Shown here piece after piece: positions 46,748 to 57,265 of a DNA stretch of 64,000 nucleotides. Source of the stretch: Spinacia oleracea (Eukaryota; Streptophyta; Magnoliopsida; Caryophyllales; Amaranthaceae); NCBI RefSeq assembly GCF_020520425.1, contig NC_079491.1, positions 39,112,027 through 39,176,026 on the forward strand. The letters are read 5' to 3'. Below the pieces are notes generated by a model. That model did no database searches and had not been told where the DNA came from. It worked only from the letters and a program-made list of their open reading frames with translations. Position 1 is the first letter of the stretch. Every line of letters begins with the position of its first letter. A program made the translations under genes and the position numbers.

Positions 46748-48045
46748 TGGTGTTCGCGGGGTTGCTCCGCAACCTCCGCTACTTCATCATTTGTTCTGTC
46801 CCCCATCTCCATCACGGCCTTGGATTTCTTCGTCCCACTTCCACCCTCATCATAAAAAATTTCATCTATGTCCATCGCATCCTTGCGCTTCCCGCATACA
46901 TTCACTTCCCCTACCGATTTCGCCCGGTTTCTCGTGACTTTCTGGACCTTTTTTAAGCCCCTGTGTTGTACATGTGTGTGTCCCACTGAGAACGTGAGTA
47001 CCTGATCAACACAGTGGATTTCTGTTGCAGGTTCTGTGTCCTTCTGTAATACGGTTTGGACCTCTCTCCCCTCCACTTCGCTAAGCCCCACTCTACCGCT
47101 TCCCATCAAGAATTCTCCCACCCCATTGTGGTCTCCATCATCTGTTATGTTTCCCAAAGAGAGAGTTACCTCTTCTAGTTGTTTGGTAACCTCACTCACC
47201 TTCTCCTTCACTTCTGATATGGTCTTTGTCGTTTCTTTTACCACGAACAGCCGACGAGCACACGTTTTCTTCTCCTCTATCTCCTCATCCACCTCCACTA
47301 CCTTGTTGACTTGCCATGGGGACGCCCTAAGCTTGTCACTAAACATCCGTTTCGGCTTGGCCATGTGTAACATTTGTTCACAATCTTTATCTCCATGACC
47401 CAATTTCCCGCAGTAGTAGCAGAACAAAGGGAGCCTCTCGTATTTTACCCCGAACTGCTGTGAGATGCCCCCCCTTAATTTCAGCGTAATTTCCTTCTTT
47501 AAAGGTTCGCGGAGGTCAATCATAGTGCGCACCCGCAAAGATTTGTTTATACCCACCACATCCGACTTGTCGACCGCCATAAAAGTGCCCACCTTGTTCC
47601 CTATGTTCCGAGCGTTTGTCTCGCTGCTGCGTCCAACCAAAGGTAGGTCATACACCCTTACCCAAAATGGCGCTTCGAATAACGGGATTTCCGAGGGCTT
47701 GCTTTCACCTGACACATTACTGAGTGCTAGGGTATGTCTGTCAAAGTGCCAGGGTTGATTTTCCATAACATGCTCCTTATCCCTCCAATGGTGGAATTGG
47801 AAGAAAAACATATTTTTCTCAATACAATTGGCCTCCATCCCATGTTTAGGGTTCCAGACACGACTCATGGTGGTAATTAATGCATTGGCATTCACGTTCC
47901 TTTCCGTCCATATTCGACCCACCACCCCTAGGGCTATCTTCTGCTCTTCATCCTCCTCACCGTCCACAACCCATTCGATCTCTTCCTCTCTAGAATCATC
48001 GTCCGGTTCGTGTTGAGGCTCTTCCGTTGGTTGCGATTTACTCAT
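46744..48045 (-). CDS. LINE ORF1: DUF4283/CCHC nucleic-acid-binding protein
   Basis: The 433-residue frame is intact from the ATG at 48045. An acidic N-terminus (about 1-35) precedes a DUF4283-like domain (about 36-130; KALG...IWTERN, FFFQFHHWRD, PWHFDRHTL). A short linker leads to a CCHC knuckle at 209-222 (CYYCGKLGHGDKDC). The C-terminal half is basic and low in conserved motifs. In plant L1-type elements this protein coats the element RNA. It may equally be called a zf-CCHC_4 protein, a label given to many such ORFs, but the ORF2 start in overlap shows that it belongs to a LINE. It has no visible lesion; with ORF2 gone it cannot mobilise itself. Confidence 0.85.
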   Translation of the reverse strand: MSKSQPTEEPQHEPDDDSREEEIEWVVDGEEDEEQKIALGVVGRIWTERNVNANALITTMSRVWNPKHGMEANCIEKNMFFFQFHHWRDKEHVMENQPWHFDRHTLALSNVSGESKPSEIPLFEAPFWVRVYDLPLVGRSSETNARNIGNKVGTFMAVDKSDVVGINKSLRVRTMIDLREPLKKEITLKLRGGISQQFGVKYERLPLFCYYCGKLGHGDKDCEQMLHMAKPKRMFSDKLRASPWQVNKVVEVDEEIEEKKTCARRLFVVKETTKTISEVKEKVSEVTKQLEEVTLSLGNITDDGDHNGVGEFLMGSGRVGLSEVEGREVQTVLQKDTEPATEIHCVDQVLTFSVGHTHVQHRGLKKVQKVTRNRAKSVGEVNVCGKRKDAMDIDEIFYDEGGSGTKKSKAVMEMGDRTNDEVAEVAEQPREHQ

Positions 48046-48180
48046 CGTTGTCAGATTTGGATTCCTGAAGAGAATCCGAACAAAGGAAGCAAGAAACCTT
48101 CGAGATTGAAGGAGAAACTAGCATGTTGCTAGAGAGGCCCTCCCAAGAGTTGAAACCCTAGAGGGAACTTCCACAGTTAA

Positions 48181-48749
48181 TTTTAGCTTGCAATAGCAGT
48201 ACATATATTGATTTGCGGAAAGGTGTTCAAAGAATTAAGACCTGTTTATGCGGTTTACGTCCATATTTATTTCTTGCAATAAATTTTTTATGTCCATGAA
48301 ACATACTCTATAGTACAAAACTACAAATTACATTATGTAGTTTCTCTTTTTTTTTTTTTTTTTTGAATAATTTTGTTGATAGTCTAAGGATCTGTTTGGT
48401 TTCAATTGTACTTTTTTATTTTCCTTTTTTTGTTCAAACTAGAAATAGTTTTATTTTATAATCCCTTATCCTTTTAAAAGCAAGGGATATCATTTAGGAA
48501 TACTGAAATTAATTACGTCCTAAACCCTCAAATTCTTCTTTGAAAGTTCAAATTTTCTCTTAAAAATAGATTATGGCAATTATGGTTTTTCTCCATGCCA
48601 ATTAGATTGTTTATAACCTAATAGTGTTACCACGTGCCTCTTGTTTAATTGAATAATTAATTTTTAACATTGATTAAACTTTATAAATTTGCAAGGAATT
48701 AAATGTGGTAATTAATTGCAAATTCTAAGCGATTATTTATTTAATTATA
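48181..48749. other. AT-rich spacer
   Basis: No gene or clear repeat. A T17 tract lies at about 48348-48364. GGATCTGTTTGGTTTC at 48389 resembles the outer end of many plant MITEs, but no matching end was secured. Confidence 0.4.
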
Positions 48750-49775
48750 TGTTCGTTGGAATTTCGACAGTTTACAATAATGGTCGTAATTTTATGATTT
48801 TATAGTAAATTCCGTATGTAAATAACATTTTAAAATTTTGACAAAAATATTAGCTTTCGGATATACCCAAAATTCCCAAATCCGAAGCCTAACTATGACG
48901 TTTTGTAGGTTTAGTTTTTCGAATGCGTAATTACAATTTTGAATGATGTTGAATTTAATAATTGTGAATTTTGTGTGTTATTCTTGATTTAATAATTGAC
49001 CTACTGCATATGATTAACAATTTTAAGAGTTAAATTCATTAATTATGCTACCTAATTCGTAATTATAATTAATTTGTTGAATTTTCGAATAAATTGGAGT
49101 TCGATTCGATTTTCATAATTAATTGATAATTTAATTAGGATCTAATATTTAAAAAATCACCTAAAATTGTTAAGGGTTGAAACTTTTGAAAATTAATTAA
49201 CCCTAATTTATTTCCCTAATATTAATGCATTCGAAAATGGATTGATTAATAAACTTTCGAATTTTTGCCTGAAATTCATGAAATTTATACGATTTATTTA
49301 TTTGTTTACAAAAATGAAAATTATAAAAAATTTAATTATTGTAAACGCGTTCACGAACTTGTACGCACGAGCAATGAAAACAAGTGTGGCCCTAAGGGCT
49401 GCTGCGTTGGTCCATGCATGCGACAATGAGCAAGGGAGCTCGTTGCCCATGCGGTGCTTGTGCGGCATGCAAGAACGCAGGCACTGTGCGCTGTGTGGGG
49501 GCAAGTTCGCGCGGTGCATGCTACCTCTGTGAGCGTGAGTGTGGGCGAAGCGAAGCAGCGACACGCCATCGAGCAAGGGCGAGCGACATAACGAGCAAGG
49601 GAGCTCGCGCGTGCGCGCTGCCCATGCTTGCAGGCTATGCCAGCGCCGGCGACAAGCCAGGCCAGCACGCGCAAGGGGGCAACAACGATGGCAAGGCCCA
49701 ACACCTTGGCCATGCGCATGCGACCCTATGTTGTTGCTGCTACTACCTATGCTAGGCATGGCATGGGCTATCTAG
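48750..49775 (+). mobile_element. Diverged copia leader fragment, inverted relative to the main copia
   Basis: Matching blocks in order are CATTTTAAAATTTTGAC, GAAGCCTAACTATGAC and TTAGTTTTTCGAATGC, then an AT-rich stretch and a GC-rich island (49345-49760). On the plus strand this parallels the minus strand of 29530-28390. No LTR, primer site or pol accompanies it. Long frames over the island (minus 49298-49759 and others) mirror those of the other island and are rejected as genes. Confidence 0.7.
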
Positions 49776-49779
49776 ATCA

Positions 49780-50110
49780 TGTCCAGCTCAAAATCGATAT
49801 GTCCAAATCATAACCCATATGTACATATTAGAACTGATATATCCATATCATGTCCGGATCAAAACCCATATATTCAAATCAAAACCGATATATTTGGATC
49901 ATGTCCAGATCAGAACTCATATATTCATATCAAAACATATTTGTCCAGATCGAAACATAAATATACAAATCATATGCAGATCAGAACCCATAAGTCCAGA
50001 TAAGAAGCGATCTATCCAAATCATAAACAATATGTGCATAACATGTCAGATCAAAGTCAATTTTTACAAATGAAGTCTAGACCAGAACTCATATGTCCAG
50101 ATCATAACCG
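49780..50110. repeat. Minisatellite of CATGTCCAGATCAAAACC(G/C)ATAT type
   Basis: About eight degenerate units of 38-44 bp, each made of two related half-units (ATCATGTCCAGATCA and AAACC(G/C)ATATAT(T/C)CA). The period drifts along the array. Confidence 0.75.
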
Positions 50111-50707
50111 ATCTATCTAATATAAGGAATTGTTAAATCATGAGCAAAGTCAAATAAATAATGTGTAATTTTAGTAACAATATTATAAATTTGAATAACA
50201 TTTATTTTATTTGTAAATTGTTTGATATTAATAATTGTTGATTTTTAGTTAAATCTTAATTCTGAAAAATCAGACTATATCAAATAGATCATATCAGTTT
50301 AGATTAGATCATATTACTTCAGTTTAAATCATATCAAATCAGAAAAAATTAAGTTAAGGCAAAATAAGGTGAACTAAACGGGGCCTCAATATCATACTAA
50401 ATTTGTAGATTGTCAAGCTCTAACAGCTTTTACCAACACTCTTGTATTCTTGTAGATCTACAAGAAATCGTTTTTTGACTTAAAAATTATTAACAATACA
50501 ATTAGAGAAACATAATGAAATCAAATTACCATCTAAGAATGGGCAAAAACACTGGATCCCAACCCATGGAATTCACTGAAAGAGCGAAAACTCTATAGAC
50601 ATCACTCACAAGACAATCAAAAAGCAACCAAACAACACACAATGTATTTAACATAGCTTAATGACTAAGCCACAAGCAATGGCCTTAATTTAATGAGTGA
50701 TCAGTGA
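50111..50707. other. Spacer downstream of the receptor kinase gene
   Basis: AT-rich, without a gene. GGTGAACTAAACGGGGCCTC at 50370-50389 resembles the terminus of a plant MITE and GATCATAT(T/C)A repeats precede it. The last 250 bp probably hold the 3' UTR of the minus-strand gene. Confidence 0.4.
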
Positions 50708-53166
50708 TCAGTAACCAGCCACGGCCTCCTCCGTAGTAGGGAGCGAAGGTGAGAGGGAATTCCTTGATTCATCATAGTCCTCACACAGGGGAGATTGCTC
50801 CACTCGAATCTCTTCAATCATCTTAGCCACTTCCATCATAGTAGGTCTCTTCTCAGGCTGTGGAACCACACAAGCCATGGCAACATGAAGCATTGCCACT
50901 AATTCCTCTTCAATATTCTTGTATCTCAAGAGTTCAGGGTCAAAAACCTCAGCAGTCCACTCATCACGGACTACAGACCTAACCCATTTGGGTAGATCCA
51001 CGGATTCTTCATCCTCAAACTCAACGTGTTTGGGTCGGGTTGGTGAAGGGAATTGGGATGGGGCTCTGGCAGTGAGGACCTCAAGCAAGAGCACCCCAAA
51101 GCTGTACACATCAGCTTGCTGAGAGAGTCTTTTGGTTTCTGATTGTTCAGGTGCTTTGTACCCACCTAGTCTAGCAATAGAATGAGCTGGGTTTAAGAGA
51201 AGTGAAAGACCAAAATCTGAGATGCAAGCAACTCCATTCTTGTCTAGGAGAACATTGGTTGATTTCACATTGCCATGAGGAATTTTAGAGGAACTGTATT
51301 CTGCGTGAACTCGAGCTAGCCCTCGAGCTGCTCCAAGAACTAGGCTGATTCTTGTTGTCCAGTCTAATGGGATTCTTCCTGGTCCCCTGTTATCTGTAAT
51401 CATCACCAGAACAAAGAGAAACAACATCCCTCCATGTCAGTAACAAGAATATAACCTTCTTAACCAAGCTTTCCACATAGCAACAACATTATCATTTACA
51501 CTCATCTTTCATGCAAAAACTCGACTCTTAGATAATAAGCTATCTAAACAAGGCCATGCATAATACAGAGCAAAATGTAGTCAAGAGATCATAAAAAATG
51601 TAGTCAAGAGATCATAAAAAATGTAGTCAAGAGATCATAAATTATTGGAGTATAATTATTAATTAGAGATGTGTAATTCAGATTTGGCATTATGTGAGTT
51701 TCAGATGCTTCAACCATTAAATAATCTAACAGTTGGATAGTGCCAAATCTGTGGTTCAAATCCACAATTTCCAAGCATATAAAAAATAAATTTGCAAGCA
51801 TACCATGAAGAAGGGAATGCAAGCTTCCATTTGAAAGATAATCATAGACAAGAAGCTTCTCTTCCCTAGCATAATAATAAGCTCTAAGCCTAACAATGTT
51901 TGGATGCTTCAACCTCCCAATCACATCCATATATTGCTCAAACTCCTTCCTAGCACAAGGGTTAGCATCCTTCAACCTCTTCACCGCCACGGTCGCCCCA
52001 TCATCCAGAACTGCCCGGTAAACCGTCCCGAGGCTCCCTTTACCGAGCATCTCCGCCGATGCACGGAGCAAATCATCCAGCTCGAATTGCTTCTTCCTAT
52101 CAAAGAACACCAACTTACTCTTGTCCGTCCCATTAGTCTCATCACTCTCAAACCCACCACCTACAGCACTCCCATTACTAGCATACACCCTCTTCTCACT
52201 CCCATAACTACTCCTCCTCTTCCCTAATTCTCTCTCTTCCGCATCATTTTGCCTAGGCGACGAACATCTTCTACAACAAAACGCGAGTATAAACGATAAA
52301 ACTATCACACCCAACACGCAAATTATCACAATCAGCGCGATAACACCCCCATTGCTCAAACTCAAACCTTTTTTGGGTTTTCTACCATTTGAAGGAGGAT
52401 TTGAGCTTGGATTCGAAGGGACTGTTTGGGCAGTAGCAGCTGAAGATTCATCACCAGAAAATGAACAACTGGGTAAAGGAGATGGCCCACATAACTTCTC
52501 ATTACCCATAAAACTATTTTCACCAAAATTCTTTAACAGCCCATTTGGGACTTTCCCAAACAATTCATTATTCGACAAATTAAGCTCCTTAAGCTGAGTT
52601 AGGGTTTCCGAAAAATCAGGAATAATCCCCGAAATCGCGTTGTTCTGAACCCGAAAGGTGAGCAACCGCGTGAGGTTCTTTAATTCCGCCGGCAACGGAC
52701 CTTGGAGATTATTATCTGAGACATCTAGCCGGAGAAGACGCTGCAAACTGCCGAATTCCGGTGGAATTTCCCCGGAAAAGTCGTTATGAGAGAGATAAAC
52801 ATGCTTCAAATTAGAACAGTTTGAAAGAGGGGAAATAGACCCGTTCAAGCGATTATTGGAAAGGTCTAGAAGGCGGAGTTGGTCTAGAGAGGAGAGAGAA
52901 GAAATGGGTCCCCGGAGATTGAGGGAGGGAAGAGAAAGAGAGAAGACACGGCTATCTGAAGAGCAGTTTACGCCGACCCAGTTGGTGCCGCAAGCGTCGG
53001 AGGATGACCAGTTAGACAGGAGGTTACCGTGTGGGTCCGATTCATAGCGGAATTGGAGGAGTGAAGCGGTGTCGTTTTGGCGGAAAGAAGAAGAAGAAGA
53101 AGAAATAATGGGGAGGAGAGAGAAAATTACAGTAGAGAAGAGAAGCAGAAGATGAAGAATTTCCAT
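50708..53166 (-). CDS. PXC1: LRR receptor-like kinase, PXC1-type (probable pseudokinase)
   Basis: Exon 1 is 53166-51804 and exon 2 is 51393-50708, split by a 410-bp GT-AG intron inside a codon; the product has 682 residues. Order: signal peptide (1-about 27), LRR N-cap (about 30-68, with [12 protein letters not shown]), four to five LRRs (about 78-220), a Ser/Pro-rich stalk, one membrane span (274-298), a basic juxtamembrane ([10 protein letters not shown]) and a kinase domain (about 372-660). The P-loop ([10 protein letters not shown]) and VAVK lysine (K396) are kept, but the catalytic loop is HGN (494-496) in place of HRD; DFG (514-516) is present. Known PXC1 of Arabidopsis has the same HGN change and promotes secondary-wall formation in xylem. 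The match extends over the whole length, including KDANPC and WVRSVV(R/K)(D/E)[12 protein letters not shown]. It is the only clear host gene here. Confidence 0.95.
51394..51803 (-). other. Intron of PXC1 with a 23-bp triplicated repeat
   Basis: Donor GTATGC at 51803 and acceptor GATTACAG at 51394 (element-strand reading). TAGTCAAGAGATCATAAAAA starts at 51578, 51601 and 51624, a tandem triplet of exact or nearly exact 23-bp units. Without splicing, exon 1 would add 66 codons of unrelated sequence before a stop. Confidence 0.9.
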
Positions 53167-53689
53167 GGAGGATGGTGATGATGATTATGGCAGGCGGGAA
53201 AGAGGTTTGATAAGAGTGTGTTAGTTTTGAAATAGATTCTTTTTTTTTCTTTTTTTACGACTGTATTTGTTTAGTTTATTAATGGTAAAGTTTATAAATG
53301 GGACAAAATTTGCAAAAGGAAAAGAATGATGGGACATTTTTTCAATCTCAAATTTTTCCATTTTTTTTTTGTAATTATTAATTTCTTAATTGGAGTATAG
53401 GAGTACAAATCATGAAATGATATGGGAGTGGAATTTGGTAACAGTACTACATTAGCTGCCAAAAAATATTCTTGATTTTTTAAGATTTCACAAATAGGAA
53501 AAAATTAATTGGAATAATTGAATTTTTGGATAGTCCGCAAAAAGTTAGTTTAGTGACCCCATTAATTTTAAACAAGTTAGATGACCGGTAACTTGTATTT
53601 CGGTTTCGATCAACACGTTAATATTGATTTATTTTTGGTATTTATATTTTTGTAGGCTATTTTTTTTCAGGGGGATGTTCGGCTGTAGG
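53167..53689 (-). promoter_or_regulatory. Upstream region of PXC1
   Basis: About 520 bp between the start codon and the next element. It is AT-rich with poly-T tracts (about 53232-53257, 53362-53370). I cannot name a TATA box with confidence. Confidence 0.35.
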
Positions 53690-54450
53690 CTGTAGCATTT
53701 GAGTGTAGTTGGTTATCGATTTGACCTAGTCAATAAGCTACTTGTAAAATTGTAAGTGTTTGACAAGGTAGCAGTTAGAGGTAGAGGTAGCAGTTGAGTA
53801 GTGTAGGCACTTAATTTGTGTCTCCCCTATAGTCCAATGATGATACCGCCAATAGATTTGGGCGGTTAATTTCTAAGTGCAAGCGACCAGTTGCAAATGA
53901 CATACTTACATTCAATTCCGAACTTTCGCTCAAAACTCAAGTACAAATTCCAAAGCAAACACAATTCCAATCCAAACACATTACAACTCCAAAATTCCAA
54001 CTCCAATTCCTAATTCAAGGCTATACAAATTTGATCCCCAAGTTCAATTTCTATTCCGAACTTCCAATTCAAAGATACAAACCTCGGGTCCATACCCTAA
54101 CTTCGAACTCCAATTTGAGCTCATACGCATTACCAAAATACAATTTCAAAATCCAAGTTCAATCTCTCGAAACGGATGCCACGATCACTTTCTGAGGCTT
54201 GTTTCCACTCAAAATGATATAAGGCAAGTCAAATTCGGGCGACGACCCCAAAACCGAGCATCCCGGGCACCGACCCGCAAAACCCATAAAAATCAGCAAA
54301 CCCGAGAAACTCCTCAAAAACGTCCCTTTCAAAGACGTAAAATCAATTCTTAACCTCAAAGCAAAAAGGACGGATGGTACAAAAGAGCATCTTTGCAAAG
54401 CGCGCAAGTAGACAAACGCAATTGTCCTTGTGCTGGCAGCAGTGCAGCAT

Positions 54451-54513
54451 TGGCGCCTGGCGCATGGCCTCATTGGAGCATGGCGCAGGGTCTTGATTGG
54501 CTCCTGGCGCCAC
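54451..54513. repeat. TGGCGC inverted repeats before the solo LTR TATA box
   Basis: TGGCGCCTGGCGCATGG, GGAGCATGGCGCAGGG and CTCCTGGCGCCACC form overlapping GGCGCC-centred palindromes. Their place matches the hairpins of the other LTR families. Confidence 0.7.
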
Positions 54514-54534
54514 CCCAAATCCCCTAGGTTTTTC

Positions 54535-54542
54535 TATAAATA
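54535..54542 (+). promoter_or_regulatory. TATA box of solo LTR
   Basis: TTCTATAAATACCCCC, 15-20 bp after the palindromes. A solo LTR can still start transcription towards 64000. Confidence 0.55.
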
Positions 54543-56514
54543 CCCCCTCATTTTCCGAACAAACGGAAGCAGCAGCACCCAATTTCGAGCAGCAAAGCTC
54601 TGCCTATTTCGAAATCCTTCCATATTCAATATTCAAATCCTTCAAATACAAGTTCAATTTTCTAATGTTCTAAGCAATTTGGGAGTCTGAGCTTAGAAAT
54701 TAATCAACACCTAAGTCTAGGTAAATTTTTGAGGACTCTTCAAATCTATTTTTCTAACTTTCTTATTTCAAGTTTATAAAATCCATGGATGTTCGTGTGA
54801 AGTTCATACACACATGAAGTAGGATATGCATCAAAGGAGTAATCTTTGAGGGGATTTCATACATGAAACTCCCTTCAAATGATCTTTCATACTCCATTTT
54901 CAAGTTTAAAGCTTCAATCTTTAATGCTTATTTTCGAAAACCGTGATTAGTAAGTGAGGCTTTCACTCTTGAAAATACTCTTTACAATAATCATCATACA
55001 AGTTTTACGAAAACCCTAACTTTATGAATGTTCAAGGATGTTTGAAGAAGTGAAATTCCTTCTTCCAATTAGAACTCGTGAACTACAAAGTTTCATGTTC
55101 AATATTCAATATTCAATTTCAATGTTCAAAGTTCAATGACATTTAAATGAGAGCAAACTCTCTTTAAATTAGAACAAGTTCAAGTCTTGCAGCACGTTAA
55201 AGATGAGATCTTTTAGCATAAAAGTTCTGATCTTGAGTATCTAGTCTCCTAATTTCAATATTAAAGTTCAAAATCGATGATACTTTTTAATGAGCAGCCC
55301 CATTTTGAAGTTAGATTCATACAAAAATTTGGATCAAAGGGAAACATGTCATGCTTGAACAAAGATTTCCTTGATTGAACTTTCAAGACCGCACCTTTCA
55401 ATTCCTTTGTTGAAATTTCAATTATTTATGCTCTAACTTGCTTATTTAATTGCTTATTTCAATATTGCACCTTAACAATTCATTCAATTTGCATGCCTAG
55501 TCCTTCTAGGCGATTTGGTTACTCCTAGTCCATTCTAGGTGGTGTATAATCTGTAGTTTCATGCACCCATTTCTATTATTTGCGATGATTTAATTTACAT
55601 GTTTATTTCTTTCATCACCTCACATGCTAATAAAAAAATTACAAAGTTCAATCACGCTTAACATAAGATAATCTTTGGACAACCGACCCATGTTCCTTGA
55701 ATTTAACTTAAAGCGAAGAGATCACGTACAACTTAGCAATTCAATGTTCTAAAATGCATGCCAACACCCTCCTAAATTTAGTGTCATGATTAGGATTTTC
55801 TTATACGAAAACGATCTTTGTCTTGAATAAACCAAGTTTGTAAGTATTTCTAAATAAGTGTCTCGTTCCCAGATCTGAATCTTTATTTGGTTTTTGAGTC
55901 CAAATACCTTATCTCGAGTCATGGTCTTTCCAAACCAGACCCTTAATTCGTTTGGTGGCGACTCCAGCGAAATTCAACGTCCTAAGCAGTATGGGCTCTT
56001 ACGCACTTTTATAATTGAATTTTTATTTTTAATATTTAAAACCGGTTAACTTCATTAGTATGACCCTAGAATTTGGCCCCCTTGGGGTGGGATTGTCAAA
56101 AATCAAGTCAAATCTAACGGTCACGCTTTTCGATAAATCGGACCAAGTTTGGAATTTTTTTGGCGATTTCTAAGTCAAAGCCATAAACATACACTCAAAG
56201 TCCAAAATAAAATAATACGATAACGTACGAGAAAAAGAAGCCCCTACAAGTAGCTTTTGTCAAATGTACGTTAAAATTATAGTGTTTAAGGTAACGAGTA
56301 ACATTTGACAAATTTACAGTAAATTTTTAAGCAATACTCCAACTTTTATTTTATTTTACACTATCAATCGCTACTTTTACCGTACACTCATATCAGTTAC
56401 CCACTATTTTCACAGCTAACCGTTTCCCACTACCCGCTACTGCTACTTATGCCAAACAGGGTCTAAGTTTATTTTTTTCATTCATTGACATGATATTTAG
56501 TAATCATTTAATCA

Positions 56515-57265
56515 CATTTTTCGAGGCATGGTTTTCGCATATTTTTGAAGAATCATTTTTTTTTATTAATATTTAACATGTTCTTCAATGCACATTTGTC
56601 GAGATAACTTTTTAATACACAATTCACTTTTTTCGATACAACTTCTTGACACGCTTTTCAAACGACTATTCAGTGCGTTTTTCGATGCGATTTTATGGTA
56701 CGCTTTTTAAGGCGTCATTTTGACAAGCTTTACGAGGCAATAAAATATGAAACAGAAAAGTGTCCTTAAAAAGTTCAACACGGAATTTTTTATAAAAAAA
56801 ATCAAAAATGGAGATTAGGCAGAAAAGAGCTACAACCTTAAACTAGTTAACACACGAAACAATACTTCAGCTGTTAGAGATCAAGTTTGAGATGGTAAGA
56901 ATGATGTCACGTGTTAAGATTTGGTGACAATCGGATTAAAATTGGTTTTCCAATTGCACATCTTTCATTTTCAAAGTCGATATTTCATTTTCGACTCTAA
57001 TCTCAATTTATTTGAATTTTTTAATTTATTTTTAAGTTGATTTTTTTGTTTCATTGCCTGGAATAACATGTCATAAACTCGCCTTTGAAAACATGTCAAA
57101 AAATTATCTCGAAAAGTATCAAAAGTTCCTTGAAGCGCATGTCAAGAGTTTGTCTCGAGAGACATATGAAATAGTAGACTCGAAAACGTGTTAAAAGTCT
57201 GATAAAAAAGTGTGTCAGAAAGTTGCCGAAAAACGTGTTAAAAAACTCCTCGAAACACGAGCCCA
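56515..57265. repeat. Foldback-like inverted arrays of a degenerate 24-26-bp unit
   Basis: Left arm (56515-56745) repeats the pattern TTTTCGA(N)nGACACGCTTTT on the plus strand. Right arm (57060-57265) carries the reverse complement, for example CGAAAACATGTCAAAAA and CGAAAACGTGTTAAAAG. The arms enclose about 310 bp of non-repetitive sequence. The outer ends share CGTGTTTCGAGG/CACATTTTTCGAGG. Arms built of short tandem units are typical of Foldback-type elements; no target duplication was fixed. Confidence 0.6.

Larger units (their letters stand above)
46537..48180 (-). mobile_element. LINE (L1-type non-LTR retrotransposon), 5' part
   Basis: The kept part holds a 5' UTR of about 130 bp (48046-48180, with CTCTAGGGTTTCAACTC on minus), ORF1 and a stub of ORF2. 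Having a 5' end but no 3' end is the reverse of ordinary 5' truncation, so the loss comes from the Tat-like insertion and later deletion. Confidence 0.85.
53802..56248 (+). mobile_element. Solo LTR, 2447 bp, with perfect 5-bp target duplication
   Basis: It starts TGTAGGCACTTAATTTGTG, ends AAGCCCCTACA and is flanked by AGTAG on both sides (53797-53801, 56249-56253). The start resembles the Tat-like LTR (TGTAGACACCTACTTTTG). It has a TATA box at 54535, GC-rich inverted repeats just before it (54451-54513), and TGGCGACTCC at 55966-55975. No second LTR or internal domain remains, as expected after LTR-LTR recombination. The long plain stretch between 54550 and 55950 is AT-rich with no gene. Confidence 0.9.
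53690..56465. mobile_element. MITE-like sequence split by a solo LTR
   Basis: Left part 53690-53801 begins near GGATGTTCGGCTGTAGGCTG; right part 56254-56465 ends near GCTACTTATGCCAAACAGGG. Read from the right end, CCTGTTTGGCATAAGTAGC pairs loosely with the left end (TGTTCGGCTGTAGGCTGTAGC). Internal GTAGCAGTTAGAGGTAG and CTACCCGCTACTGCTAC also pair. Without the LTR the element would be about 325 bp. The class (hAT-like is possible) is uncertain. Confidence 0.5.

Noticed and set aside
49298..49775. Open frames of 113-153 codons on both strands
   Set aside because: Same kind of GC-rich island as at 28410-28930; no start context, domain or conservation.
51604..51803. Extension of PXC1 exon 1 to a 520-residue protein
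   Set aside because: The added 66 residues come from reading into the intron; the GT donor at 51803 and AG acceptor at 51394 restore the full kinase.
52856..53047. Plus-strand frame in PXC1 and similar ones at 51904 and 52352
   Set aside because: Antisense shadows of the minus-strand exon.
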